Part shown: positions 17,601-25,263 of the stretch, piece by piece
Layout: the number at the start of each line of letters is the position of its first letter
Numbering within the stretch: the stretch's first letter is position 1
Origin: an uncultured Eubacteriales bacterium
Lineage (GTDB): Bacteria > Bacillota > Clostridia > Oscillospirales > Acutalibacteraceae
Length of the DNA: 36,187 nucleotides
Direction of reading: 5' to 3'
Assembly (NCBI GenBank): GCA_900316025.1
Contig: ONBJ01000009.1
Coordinates: 1 to 36,187 of the forward strand
The notes under the pieces: generated by a model
What the model was told of the DNA's origin: nothing
What the model saw: the letters and a program-made list of their open reading frames with translations, nothing else
The model's database searches: none
Program-made: the position numbers and the translations under genes

Positions 17601-17936
17601 ATGAAAGTAGACTTTAACGGATTTAATGAAAATGTTCTTACATTTGAGGCAGACAGCTCGGTAACGGAAAAGGGACAGTGGGTACAGCTCAGCGACAACG
17701 GAACGGTTGAGCAGGCGACTTCAGGTACGGCACTGGTAGGAGTTACGGTCAATGTAAGAGGAGGTTTCTGTGCGGTAAAGATTGGCGGTACTGTTACCGC
17801 TGAAAAGTCGGGAGATATAGATTTGGGCTACGGAAAGCTGATATATACCGATGAGGGAATTGCACAGGGTACAGACAGCGGCAGAGAACATCTTGTTCTT
17901 TCTGTGGACAGCGATACGGTTACGTTTATACTTTGA
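17601..17936 (+). CDS. Capsid decoration-like protein (DUF2190 type)
   Basis: A 111-residue all-beta protein placed between protease and capsid, where phages encode a head-stabilising or decoration protein. The pattern of glycines and valines (ALVGVTVNVRGGFCAVKIGG, TVTAEKSGDIDLGYGK) matches DUF2190-like small capsid proteins. It is ATG-started behind AGGAAAGG. The assignment rests on position and pattern. Confidence 0.68.
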   Translation: MKVDFNGFNENVLTFEADSSVTEKGQWVQLSDNGTVEQATSGTALVGVTVNVRGGFCAVKIGGTVTAEKSGDIDLGYGKLIYTDEGIAQGTDSGREHLVLSVDSDTVTFIL

Positions 17937-17970
17937 TAATGTGAAAAATTAAGAATTTCGGAGGTAAAAA

Positions 17971-18981
17971 ATGGAACTTTACAAAACAATAAATATAGAC
18001 AAGACTATGTACAACAGAAAAGGAAAAAGCTTCAGTCAGGTTCTTGAGGAGCTTGACCCCAGCGAAAATTACGGCAGCTCACCTCTCGGAAAGCTTGATG
18101 CGTTCGGCAGACAGCTCAAAAGATTTGACATAAAGGTAAGTGGAGCGGATTCCGATATAGTGGATAAGTTTTTCCAGACATCATCATCTGCGGTACTTTT
18201 TCCCGAATATGTGAGCAGAGCGGTAAAGGCAGGTATGGATTATGCCGATGTTCTGCCCGATATTACAGCATCAGTGACAAATATCGAGGGTATGGACTAC
18301 AGAAGCATAGTTTCAGCACCCGAGGACGGTTCAAAGGAGCTTAAAGTAGTAAATGAGGGTGCGTTTCTGCCTGTTACTACTGTAAAAACTCAGGAAAATC
18401 TTGTAAAGCTTATAAAAAGAGGAAGAATGCTTGTTTCCACATATGAAGCACTGCGTTTTCAGCGTCTTGACCTTTTCACCGTTACTCTGAAGCAGATAGG
18501 TTCGTATATTTCGAGAACTCAGCTTGGCGATGCGGTGGAGGTTCTGCTCAACGGTGACGGAAACAACAATGCTGCAACAGTAGTGAATGCAGCTCAGAGC
18601 GGAACTCTGGCATATGGTGATTTAATCAGTCTTTGGAGCAGTATGTCACCGTATGAACTGAATACTCTGCTTGTTCCTACGGCTCTTATGGAGAAAATTC
18701 TTGCTATGCCCGAAATGCAGGACGCTCAGGCAGGACTGGATTTCCACGGTACGGGAAAAATGATTACTCCTATGGGAGCAAAGCTTATTCATGTACCCTC
18801 ACTTGACAGCGATAAGATTATCGGTCTGGATAATAAATGTGCATTGGAAATGGTTCAGGCAGGTCAGGTAAAGGTTGATTACGACAAGCTCATAGACAGA
18901 CAGCTTGAACGTGCGGCTGTAAGCGTTATAAGCGGCTTTGCAAAAATATTCTCCGAAGCAAGCGTTGTACTGAAGGTGTAA
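17971..18981 (+). CDS. Phage major capsid protein (HK97-fold)
   Basis: Forms the icosahedral shell. The 336-residue protein starts with a hydrophilic helical arm (SFSQVLEELDPSENYGSSPL), then FFQTSSSAVLFPEYVSRAVK, the usual entry of PBSX-type capsids. Downstream are a long beta/alpha core with KRGRMLVSTYEALRFQ and TLLVPTALMEKILAM, and a GAKLIHVPSLDSDKIIGLD segment near the end. GGAGG is 8 nt before the ATG. It is intact and normal in length, with no encapsulin-type cargo gene beside it. Confidence 0.88.
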   Translation: MELYKTINIDKTMYNRKGKSFSQVLEELDPSENYGSSPLGKLDAFGRQLKRFDIKVSGADSDIVDKFFQTSSSAVLFPEYVSRAVKAGMDYADVLPDITASVTNIEGMDYRSIVSAPEDGSKELKVVNEGAFLPVTTVKTQENLVKLIKRGRMLVSTYEALRFQRLDLFTVTLKQIGSYISRTQLGDAVEVLLNGDGNNNAATVVNAAQSGTLAYGDLISLWSSMSPYELNTLLVPTALMEKILAMPEMQDAQAGLDFHGTGKMITPMGAKLIHVPSLDSDKIIGLDNKCALEMVQAGQVKVDYDKLIDRQLERAAVSVISGFAKIFSEASVVLKV

Positions 18982-18985
18982 GGCT

Positions 18986-19360
18986 ATGAACCGACAGCAG
19001 GTATTTCAGGAATTTTCGGAGCTTGCGGAACTTGACGGCATAAAGGCTGAAAAATACAGGGGACTTTGTGACAATGCCGTTTATGAGCTTGAGGAAATGC
19101 TGAAGGATAAAGCCTGTGCGGATAATGCGGACTGCGGCGGCAGATTGTCTGCCGCCGCAGCCGCAATGGCATTCTGCAAATACACTCTTATATGCAGAGA
19201 TGCAGATGTAACAGGCTTCAAGGCAGGAGAGCTTGATGTAAAGCTCATACAGAAGTATAAGCTTGCCGAAAATTATCTTGAACAGTGTATGAAAAGTATC
19301 GCACCCTACATAAAGGACAGGGGTTTTGTTTTCAGAGGGGTTATGGCAAGTGATATGTAA
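18986..19360 (+). CDS. Head-tail connector-like protein
   Basis: A 124-residue, mostly helical protein immediately after the capsid gene (4 nt gap), where XkdH/gp6-type connector adaptors lie. Features are QVFQEFSELAELDGIKAEKY, an internal DNA hairpin at GGCGGCAGATTGTCTGCCGCC, and AEYL-like tail helices. Assigned by position, size and helix content. The ribosome site AAGGTG overlaps the end of the capsid gene. Confidence 0.6.
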   Translation: MNRQQVFQEFSELAELDGIKAEKYRGLCDNAVYELEEMLKDKACADNADCGGRLSAAAAAMAFCKYTLICRDADVTGFKAGELDVKLIQKYKLAENYLEQCMKSIAPYIKDRGFVFRGVMASDM

Positions 19361-19700
19361 TACGATTTGCAGTCAGATAGACAGATTTGGTACGGAATGC
19401 GTTCTGACGGAAAGCAACGGTACTGAAAAGTATATATTGAAGGGGATTATATATCCGATAGGCATTAAAAACAGGGAATATGCACAGATGGATTATACGG
19501 AACATGGAAGTATAGATAATTCGGATTTTATTTTCATATTCAAAGCACCTGAGCAGAAAATAGATTTTGAAAATGCGGTTTTATGGGCGGAATATGACGG
19601 CAGACAGAAAAGTATGTACTATGTGAAAAGTTACAAGACTTTTTATTGTGGAGATGAGCAGGCTTATTTCAGTGCGGTGATTTCGTCCTGTTCCCAGTAA
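19350..19700 (+). CDS. Head closure/stopper-like protein
   Basis: About 116 residues, beta-rich, with ILKGIIYPIGIKNREYAQMD and FIFIFKAPEQKIDF. Size and position match head-closure (stopper) proteins such as XkdI-type or minor capsid proteins. The open frame begins at a TTG (19326), but AGAGGGG at 19334-19340 points to GTG at 19350, which overlaps the previous gene by 11 nt. Confidence 0.58.
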   Translation: MICNTICSQIDRFGTECVLTESNGTEKYILKGIIYPIGIKNREYAQMDYTEHGSIDNSDFIFIFKAPEQKIDFENAVLWAEYDGRQKSMYYVKSYKTFYCGDEQAYFSAVISSCSQ

Positions 19701-19727
19701 AATTGATGAAAGGGCGGTAAGGCGGAA

Positions 19728-20444
19728 TTGTCAGAGATAGCTTCGAGGGTTAATTATATTTTGGAGGAATTGAGTGAATACTATAATGACGTGGAATTTG
19801 TGTACGCTTTTCCCGAAGAGGAGCTTTCCTCGCCGCTGAGAGAGAAATATAAATGTGCGGTTTCGGCTGAATGCAGAAATACGTCTTATGACGGTGTTAA
19901 GAAAGAAAGCTGTTCATTCAGGTTTGAGATTTTAGCTCCGCTGGGTGTAAGCGGATATGATATATTCACGAAAGCGGCTGATATTTCGGATTATATTTTT
20001 TCTATGGATTTTGACGGAAAAAATATTTCCTGCACAATCGGGGATATTGTGTATTCAAAAACAAAGAGAGCTTTCAGAACGAAAATTTTGCTTGAAATAA
20101 ATGACAGGGATAAAGTAAGGGAATGCTTTGTCAGAAACGGCAATTTTATGATGAGAGCCTTTCTTGTATCGGAATGTGTACAGAAGGTACGGAGCGATAT
20201 TAAGGTTTACGGAAGCTCAAAGCCGTTTGACAGCGTGATACAGAAAGATGTGTATAAGCTTAAACTCAGGGTAGAGAATGAAAACTATGGAGAACTGTCA
20301 GACGGAATACCTGTAATCATTTCATACATATCAGGTGAAAAAAGAGTTTCGTATTCGGAATGCAAAACAGAAGAAATCAGACGTTATAGCGGAATAACGG
20401 AATACGAAATAAAAGCTTATCAAAGGAGTGTTATAAATCAGTGA
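19728..20444 (+). CDS. Tail-terminator-like protein with an extra C-terminal domain
   Basis: A 238-residue protein. The first ~125 residues (a helix, then SSPLREKYKCAVSAECRN and KRAFRTKILLEIND) look like a tail terminator/completion protein. The remaining ~110 residues are unassigned and beta-rich (DVYKLKLRVENENYGE, GIPVIISYISGEKRV). Terminators are usually about 120-150 residues, so the second half is an addition. It could be a remnant or a replacement of tail tube or another ring protein, but I see no tube signature. The start is TTG at 19728. Its stop overlaps the next gene by 4 nt, exactly where the sheath-to-tape-measure block would normally be. Confidence 0.5.
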   Translation: MSEIASRVNYILEELSEYYNDVEFVYAFPEEELSSPLREKYKCAVSAECRNTSYDGVKKESCSFRFEILAPLGVSGYDIFTKAADISDYIFSMDFDGKNISCTIGDIVYSKTKRAFRTKILLEINDRDKVRECFVRNGNFMMRAFLVSECVQKVRSDIKVYGSSKPFDSVIQKDVYKLKLRVENENYGELSDGIPVIISYISGEKRVSYSECKTEEIRRYSGITEYEIKAYQRSVINQ

Positions 20445-20968
20445 AACACGGTACTATGAGATTTTCGGGACTTACGCTGCATCATAATCCCTCAAAAATA
20501 GAGGTGCTTGATGTGTCGGAGCTTTCGGAAAATCTGATAATCGGAGGTGTGCCTTTTGTATGCGGCAGCGGAGCAAATGCAGCGGTTGTCAGAGGTGAGG
20601 GCGTATTTTACGGAGCAAATGCCTTTGAACAGTATCTTGATTTGAGGGATTTATATAAAAACGGTACGGCAGGAGCTTTGTCGTTAAGCGGTGTAAGACC
20701 GTTCTATGCTTTTCTTGCAAAGCTTGGTCTGAAATGTATGCCCGTTGATGATGTTGTGGAATACAGCTTTACTTTTCTGGAAGCTCCGAACCTTGTTCCG
20801 ACAGAAAACAGTACGGCACCTTTGTTCCGCATAGCTGAGGAAGGTCAGGATTTGTGGGATATTTCGGTTATTACGGGGATTTCGGTTGATACTCTTGTTA
20901 TGCTCAATCCTCAGCTTAAATCTCCGTGCGAGGTGTCGCAGGGTGACAAAATCAGAATAAGGAGATAA
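20441..20968 (+). CDS. LysM-domain baseplate hub protein (XkdP-like)
   Basis: A 175-residue protein. The N-terminal ~115 residues resemble the XkdP/gp53-like hub fold (LTLHHNPSKIEVLDVSEL, VEYSFTFLEAPNL). The C-terminal ~48 residues are a LysM domain (FRIAEEGQDLWDISVITGIS, then LNPQLKSP and GDKIRIRR), which binds glycan strands and in contractile phages sits at the tape-measure/hub junction. It starts with GTG at 20441, overlapping the preceding stop as GTGA. In PBSX this gene follows the tape measure; here it follows the terminator-like gene directly. Confidence 0.75.
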   Translation: MKHGTMRFSGLTLHHNPSKIEVLDVSELSENLIIGGVPFVCGSGANAAVVRGEGVFYGANAFEQYLDLRDLYKNGTAGALSLSGVRPFYAFLAKLGLKCMPVDDVVEYSFTFLEAPNLVPTENSTAPLFRIAEEGQDLWDISVITGISVDTLVMLNPQLKSPCEVSQGDKIRIRR

Positions 20969-21016
20969 TCAGAGGCTTTGTTTCCTGAAATTTTTATCTC
21001 AGGCAGCGTCAGCACA

Positions 21017-21112
21017 GGCGATTGCAGCCATCAAAAGCGTAGCTTTTGATGATTTAAAGGCAAAGCCTTTAAATTACCTGCGGACTGAAGTCCGCAGGTA
21101 GCTGCAATCGCC
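21017..21112. repeat. Family 1 four-way-junction repeat, copy 5 (inside phage operon)
   Basis: Outer stem GGCGATTGCAGC (21017-21028) pairs with 21101-21112. Hairpins lie at 21029-21051, 21052-21074 and 21075-21100, all perfect. It separates the LysM hub gene from the gpD-like hub gene. Confidence 0.93.
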
Positions 21113-21132
21113 GCATAGATGGAGGTTGAAAT

Positions 21133-22083
21133 TTGGTAATAGAATTTACAGGTGTGAACGGTTCGGTAATCAGAAAAAATAATCCTGTCAGCGTAACCGT
21201 AAGCAGCAGACAGGATATTCCTGCCGATACGGCGGATATCCGTTATATTTATGACGGCTTTTGTGATGAATACAGCTTTGTAAAGATATTTTTCGATGAA
21301 AAGCTTATATTCAGAGGTATAGTTGACGAACAGAAAATCACGGTCGGAAAAGATGTAAGGTATGTGAGTATAGGCTGCCGAAGTATGGCAGGCATTCTGA
21401 TGGATAATCAGCTTCGCCCACAGAATATATCGGGACTTACGGACAGCATTATTTACAACAGCTTTCTGAAACCGTTTGAAATAGACATAGACAGGATAAC
21501 GAACAGGTCTTGTCCTGAGCTTATAAATACAGGTAAGGGTATGAGTATATATAAGCTGATAGAGGAATATTCAAGAAGAGTGTTCAGAAGAAATGCAAGG
21601 ATAAATGCTCAGGGAAGGGCTTTTCTGAGCGGAGAGATAAATCCGTCAGGTTATTTTTTCTGTGACGGTGAAGTATCTCTTGAAAAAAACTGCTATCGCT
21701 ATAAAGAAATATCTTTGAACCGCAGCAGAAAAAATGTTGTTTCAAGGGTTTATGTGAGAAGCTCGGACAGAGAAACAGGTTATTCAATGGAACTAAGAAA
21801 CAGGGATTTTAAAGAAGCTTCGGGCGGTTGTGTAAGATATTTTGATGCAGCTCCTTCAAGCGGCTACTGCATACAGGACGCAAGGGATATGATTGAGGTA
21901 TCAAACAGGGACGGTTTTATAATAATGCTGGAATGTCCCTGTTTTGTATACAGTCCGCTTTACGGAAATGCACAGGTTCTTTTTGACGGAAAGCTTTATG
22001 ATAATATGGAGATATTTTCCTGTGTTCAGCGTTTTGAGGGTGGCAGAGTAAGCAGTAAAATCGGTATAAGAAGAAATGTATAG
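21133..22083 (+). CDS. Baseplate hub protein, gpD/XkdQ-like
   Basis: A 316-residue hub protein. It matches the late-control gpD / XkdQ pattern: a N-terminal beta domain (DEKLIFRGIVDEQKITVGKD, where the motif F.G.VD is typical), a middle helical segment (MSIYKLIEEYSRRVFRRNAR), then a domain with RKNVVSRVYVRSSD that ends by restoring the hub fold (AQVLFDGKLYDNMEIFSC). The start is TTG at 21133 with GGAGG upstream. It forms the central ring of the baseplate above the spike. Confidence 0.8.
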   Translation: MVIEFTGVNGSVIRKNNPVSVTVSSRQDIPADTADIRYIYDGFCDEYSFVKIFFDEKLIFRGIVDEQKITVGKDVRYVSIGCRSMAGILMDNQLRPQNISGLTDSIIYNSFLKPFEIDIDRITNRSCPELINTGKGMSIYKLIEEYSRRVFRRNARINAQGRAFLSGEINPSGYFFCDGEVSLEKNCYRYKEISLNRSRKNVVSRVYVRSSDRETGYSMELRNRDFKEASGGCVRYFDAAPSSGYCIQDARDMIEVSNRDGFIIMLECPCFVYSPLYGNAQVLFDGKLYDNMEIFSCVQRFEGGRVSSKIGIRRNV

Positions 22084-22170
22084 TTTAAGGGCTTTGCCCT
22101 TAAAAATCCCACAAAGGCTCTGCCTTTGGAAACCGCAAGCCTTTGAAAAGGCTTGACCTAAACTTTATGG
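22084..22170. repeat. Family 2 triple-hairpin repeat, copy c (inside phage operon)
   Basis: Begins at the base after the stop codon of the hub gene. Hairpins lie at 22084-22104, 22112-22128 and 22136-22155, followed by the conserved ACCTAAACTTTATGG edge. Same orientation as copies a and e. Confidence 0.9.
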
Positions 22171-22210
22171 TATCAATGACTGACAAACATAGGAAAGGGA
22201 ATGGTAATGA

Positions 22211-22537
22211 TTGGAAAATAAGGATTTTTACAGAAACTATGAGAACGGTGCAGGCTTTGCAAGGGTATCGGCTGCCAGAAACGGCAGGATAAATACAGAG
22301 GGTGCAGTACCGTTTATCAATGCTCCTGTTGCAGTTCCGTATGGCATAGCGTATGTTGTACCGGCAGGAGAGGAAACTTTTATGCTTCCCATAGGCAATA
22401 CGGCTGTAAGCATAGGTATGATACAAAAGCCGTGTGCGGATATTCAGGCAGGAGAAATTATGCTGTATTCTCAGGGCGGAGCATCGGTTATTCTTAAAAA
22501 TGACGGCAGGGTTCTCATAAACGGAAGAGAGGTATGA
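22211..22537 (+). CDS. Baseplate spike protein, gpV/XkdR-like
   Basis: A 108-residue protein. The C-terminal half has the triple-beta-helix style of central spikes (GEIMLYSQGGASVILKNDG, then RVLINGREV), preceded by an OB-like segment (YGIAYVVPAGEETFMLPI). This fits the gpV/gp45-type spike that tips the baseplate. It is shorter than most (usually 150-220), with a compact first domain. The start is TTG at 22211. Two ATGs at 22201 and 22207 share the same ribosome site but open a short frame. Confidence 0.72.
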   Translation: MENKDFYRNYENGAGFARVSAARNGRINTEGAVPFINAPVAVPYGIAYVVPAGEETFMLPIGNTAVSIGMIQKPCADIQAGEIMLYSQGGASVILKNDGRVLINGREV

Positions 22538-22543
22538 GAATTT

Positions 22544-22885
22544 ATGGATACAGCAGTAAAAGCAGGAGATTTGGCAGAAAATGAATCAGGTAAGCCTTAT
22601 CTCATAAGCTCACTTGAAGAAACGGTTCAGAGATGTATGATAAGGCTTTGTATAAGACAGGGTTCGTTCTGCTATAACCCGTATCTCGGAGGAAATCTGC
22701 ATATGCTTGATAAGAATGATGAAAATTTGAGCGGAAATGCTATTTTACTGGTAAGAGAGGCACTTCTTCCGATAAAGCAGGTAACTGTAAAAAAAGTAAA
22801 CGCTGATGTACAGAACGGAAGAATTGTTCTTGATATAACAATATCCGCTTACGGAGAGGAAGCAAGTATGGAGGTTACGGTTTAA
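22544..22885 (+). CDS. Baseplate wedge protein, gp25/XkdS-like
   Basis: A 113-residue protein with the gp25/gpW-like pattern: SSLEETVQRCMIRLCIRQGS, then FCYNPYLGGNLH and a C-terminal beta segment (VTVKKVNADVQNGRIVLDIT). In contractile tails gp25 nucleates the sheath, so its survival where no sheath gene is present is notable. It lies 6 nt after the spike gene and 3 nt before gpJ. Confidence 0.8.
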   Translation: MDTAVKAGDLAENESGKPYLISSLEETVQRCMIRLCIRQGSFCYNPYLGGNLHMLDKNDENLSGNAILLVREALLPIKQVTVKKVNADVQNGRIVLDITISAYGEEASMEVTV

Positions 22886-22888
22886 AAT

Positions 22889-23947
22889 ATGAGAACGTAT
22901 GAAGAAATAGTGGAAGATATGAAGCAGAGCTTTTTCGGACTGTCCGGATACATTCCTGATGAAGCTTCGGATTTGGGAATAAGAATGAATGTTCTTGCAG
23001 GCGAGATATACAATGCACAGACCTATCTCGAATGGATAAAAAGACAGGTATTTCCTCAGACGGCACAGGGTGAATATCTGGACTATCACGCACAGATGAG
23101 GGGTCTTGAAAGAAAGGAAGCTGTAAAAGCTGTAGGAGAGGTTGAGTTTTCCGTTGAGCAGGCGGCTGAAATAAGAATTGATATTCCTCAGGGGACTGTA
23201 GTTTCAACAGGCGGAGAATATCCCGTAAGCTTTGAAACAACTGAGTATGCGTGTATAAATCAGGGCGAAACATCTGTATCTGTAGCCGCACAGGCTGTCG
23301 AGGGAGGTCTGAACGGAAATATAATCAGCGGAAAAATATCGGTGATAGTCACGGTTGCGGCAAACAATCTGAGTGTGACAAATCTTACTCCGTTCAGGGG
23401 CGGTACGGACAGTGAGGACGATGAAACGCTTCGTGAAAGAATTATAAACAGTCTGAAGTTTATAATAAACGGTACAAACAGGGAATATTATGCTTCGCTT
23501 GCGAAAACAGTCAGCGGTGTTGAGTGTGTAAACGTTGTGCCGTATAAATTCGGTGCAGGAACGGTCGCTGTATACATATCGGGAAAAAATTCAAGGTCAG
23601 ATGCAGATACGGTAAGTGCCGTAAGGGAGCTTCTGGAGGTTCAGAGAGAGGTAAACGTACACGTTTTTGTAATAGCGGCAAATCTTAAGACTGCAATTAT
23701 AGAGGCAAACGTCACACTTGAAGCAGGTTACGATATTGATGAGGTTCAGGAAGAGGTAAACAGCAGAGCAAGAGAGCTTACCGAAAGCTATGATGTCGGA
23801 AAATCGCTCAGCCTTTACGAAATAAACGATATTCTGTATCATACTCAGGGAATAAAGGAGTTTGAAGTTCTCAGCTCCGGAACAACAGGTCTGACCGTAA
23901 ACAGCAACGAAAAAATCGTTCTGGGACATCTTTATCTGAGAGGGTGA
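22889..23947 (+). CDS. Baseplate wedge protein gpJ (XkdT-like)
   Basis: A 352-residue Baseplate_J family protein. The N-terminus (RTYEEIVEDMKQSF, YLDYHAQMRGLERKEA) is followed by the core beta region (IPQGTVVSTGGEYPVSFETT, GLNGNI) and the family hallmark TPFRGGTDSEDDETLRERI. The C-terminal domain includes YEINDILYHTQGIKEF. It is intact and normal in length. It forms the outer baseplate wedges with gp25 and the DUF2313 protein. Confidence 0.92.
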   Translation: MRTYEEIVEDMKQSFFGLSGYIPDEASDLGIRMNVLAGEIYNAQTYLEWIKRQVFPQTAQGEYLDYHAQMRGLERKEAVKAVGEVEFSVEQAAEIRIDIPQGTVVSTGGEYPVSFETTEYACINQGETSVSVAAQAVEGGLNGNIISGKISVIVTVAANNLSVTNLTPFRGGTDSEDDETLRERIINSLKFIINGTNREYYASLAKTVSGVECVNVVPYKFGAGTVAVYISGKNSRSDADTVSAVRELLEVQREVNVHVFVIAANLKTAIIEANVTLEAGYDIDEVQEEVNSRARELTESYDVGKSLSLYEINDILYHTQGIKEFEVLSSGTTGLTVNSNEKIVLGHLYLRG

Positions 23948-23955
23948 TTTGAAGC

Positions 23956-24531
23956 TTGAAAAATTCTTTGGAAAATATGACGGATAAGCTTTCTCCGCTG
24001 GGAATTTACAATATATCTCAGGAAAGCAATATCTATAATGAGCTTTTTGCGTATTCTTCAGCTATAGAGGATTTTACGGAAAGTGCTGACGAGCTTCTCA
24101 GAGAGGCAATAATAACAACGGCTCAGGACTACGGTCTGTATATGAGAGAAACACTCTGGAGTGTTCCCAGAACGGATTTGTCGGTTGCGGAAAGACGTGC
24201 AAGTATTTTTAAACGCTTCGGCATAGGTCTGAGCGAATTTAACCTGAACGGAATGTACGATTTTCTGGCATCTCTAGGACTTTCGGGCGAAATAACAGAG
24301 GTTTCCGAAAAATACAGGATTTATATAAAAATTGATAATGCCGAAAATGTGAGCTTTCCTGTAAGACAGTATCTTACGTCACAGATAGAGGAGTTTTTTC
24401 CTGCACACTGTCAGATATTTGTCGATTACAGAACGGAAGGTACTTGGGACGACCTTGACGCTAAAAGGACTATGTTTGATACCTATGACCTTTTCGGAAG
24501 TACCTGGGAACAGCTCGAAAACTTTGAGTAA
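23956..24531 (+). CDS. Baseplate/tail protein I-like (DUF2313, XkdU/YmfQ)
   Basis: A 191-residue protein. YNELFAYSSAIEDFTESADE, LYMRETLWSVPRTDLSVAER and RRASIFKRFG give the DUF2313 pattern. The C-terminal part ends in a WDDLDAKRTMFDTYD segment, with FGSTWEQLENF at the end. It links baseplate wedges to the fibre. The start is TTG at 23956. It follows gpJ after 8 nt. Confidence 0.85.
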   Translation: MKNSLENMTDKLSPLGIYNISQESNIYNELFAYSSAIEDFTESADELLREAIITTAQDYGLYMRETLWSVPRTDLSVAERRASIFKRFGIGLSEFNLNGMYDFLASLGLSGEITEVSEKYRIYIKIDNAENVSFPVRQYLTSQIEEFFPAHCQIFVDYRTEGTWDDLDAKRTMFDTYDLFGSTWEQLENFE

Positions 24532-24570
24532 ATCTGAGTAAATATAAATACCTGCGGCTACGCTCAGGCT

Positions 24571-24663
24571 GCGATTGCAGACGGTCAAAAGCAAAGCTTT
24601 TGACCAAATGAAAGCTTACGCTTTCATTTCACAGCAGACTTGTCTGCTGTGGTCTGCAATCGC
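24571..24663. repeat. Family 1 four-way-junction repeat, copy 6 (inside phage operon)
   Basis: Outer stem GCGATTGCAGAC (24571-24582) pairs with 24652-24663. Perfect hairpins lie at 24583-24605, 24606-24629 and 24630-24651. The upstream GCGGCTACGCTCAGG is also found at copy 3. It separates the DUF2313 gene from the fibre gene. Confidence 0.93.
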
Positions 24664-24740
24664 CAAAGAAAACATCACAGGCTGGATTTTCACAGCCTTG
24701 CAAAAAGGTATTTCAGAAACTTTTACAATGGAGGAATATT

Positions 24741-25208
24741 ATGAGTTCAACAAATAAAACAGAATATCTTATGTTAAATCAGTGGTTAGGTTCGGACAGA
24801 CCTCAGAGAATAGATTTTGTAGACGATAACAGAATTATAGATGACGCTATAAAGATACATTTTTCCGATACGTCAAAGCACCTTTCCAACGAACAGAGGG
24901 ATAAGCTTAATCAGCCATATGTTATGGTTTCGTACTCGGGTTCAGGGGAAAGCAGCAAGGTTATAGATTTAGGCATACAGCCCAATTTTGTTATAGTCTT
25001 TATGAAAGACGCTCCGCCGACTGAGGACGACGGTTCGGGAAACATTCTTCTGAACCAGTGCTTTACAGCAAAGTCCAACGGCACATCGGGCGGAGCTTTG
25101 ATAAGCGGCAGCAGTTTGACGGTGTACTATTCTCAGACAGCCCAGAACGGTGTAAGATATAATCTCAACAAAACCAACGGTCAGTACTGCATAGTGGCAT
25201 TCAAGTAA
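24741..25208 (+). CDS. Short tail-fibre-like protein
   Basis: A 155-residue protein. The N-terminus has the baseplate-attachment pattern of Firmicutes fibres (YLMLNQWLGSDRPQRIDF, then DDNRIIDDAIKIHF and SNEQRDKLNQPYV). The remaining ~90 residues are beta-rich (YSGSGESSKVIDLGIQPNF, GGALISGSSLTVYYS) and would be the receptor tip. It is much shorter than usual fibres. GGAGG precedes the ATG. It is the last gene of the block and is followed by a strong terminator. Confidence 0.78.
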   Translation: MSSTNKTEYLMLNQWLGSDRPQRIDFVDDNRIIDDAIKIHFSDTSKHLSNEQRDKLNQPYVMVSYSGSGESSKVIDLGIQPNFVIVFMKDAPPTEDDGSGNILLNQCFTAKSNGTSGGALISGSSLTVYYSQTAQNGVRYNLNKTNGQYCIVAFK

Positions 25209-25225
25209 ATAAGATATTTGTATGC

Positions 25226-25263
25226 GAAAACGCACATTCTCGATTACGAGAATGTGCGTTTTC
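25226..25263 (+). terminator. Terminator, downstream border of the phage-derived locus
   Basis: A perfect 17-bp stem (25226-25242 with 25247-25263) and an ATTA loop, with T residues at the end of the right arm. It closes the phage-type operon. Confidence 0.8.

Larger units (their letters stand above)
13462..25208 (+). mobile_element. Phage-derived structural operon without tail tube, sheath or tape measure
   Basis: Fifteen same-strand genes follow the order of the Bacillus PBSX xkd operon: TerS, TerL, portal, protease, decoration, major capsid, three connector-type genes, LysM hub, gpD-like hub, spike, gp25, gpJ, DUF2313 and fibre. Sheath, tube, tail chaperones and tape measure, normally between the connector genes and the LysM gene, are absent. 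No integrase, repressor, replication, holin or endolysin gene is seen, and no att duplication. Strong hairpins border it at 13252-13300 and 25226-25263. Four host-type structured repeats lie inside. All frames are open. It is either a domesticated particle or a reduced element. Confidence 0.8.

Noticed and set aside
24575..24757. Plus-strand ORF of 60 codons between DUF2313 and fibre genes
   Set aside because: It is translated from family 1 copy 6 and runs into the fibre gene region without a ribosome site.
13462..25208. Contractile injection system or tailocin
   Set aside because: Terminase, portal and capsid are present, and sheath, tube and the AAA ATPase are absent, which is the opposite of such systems.
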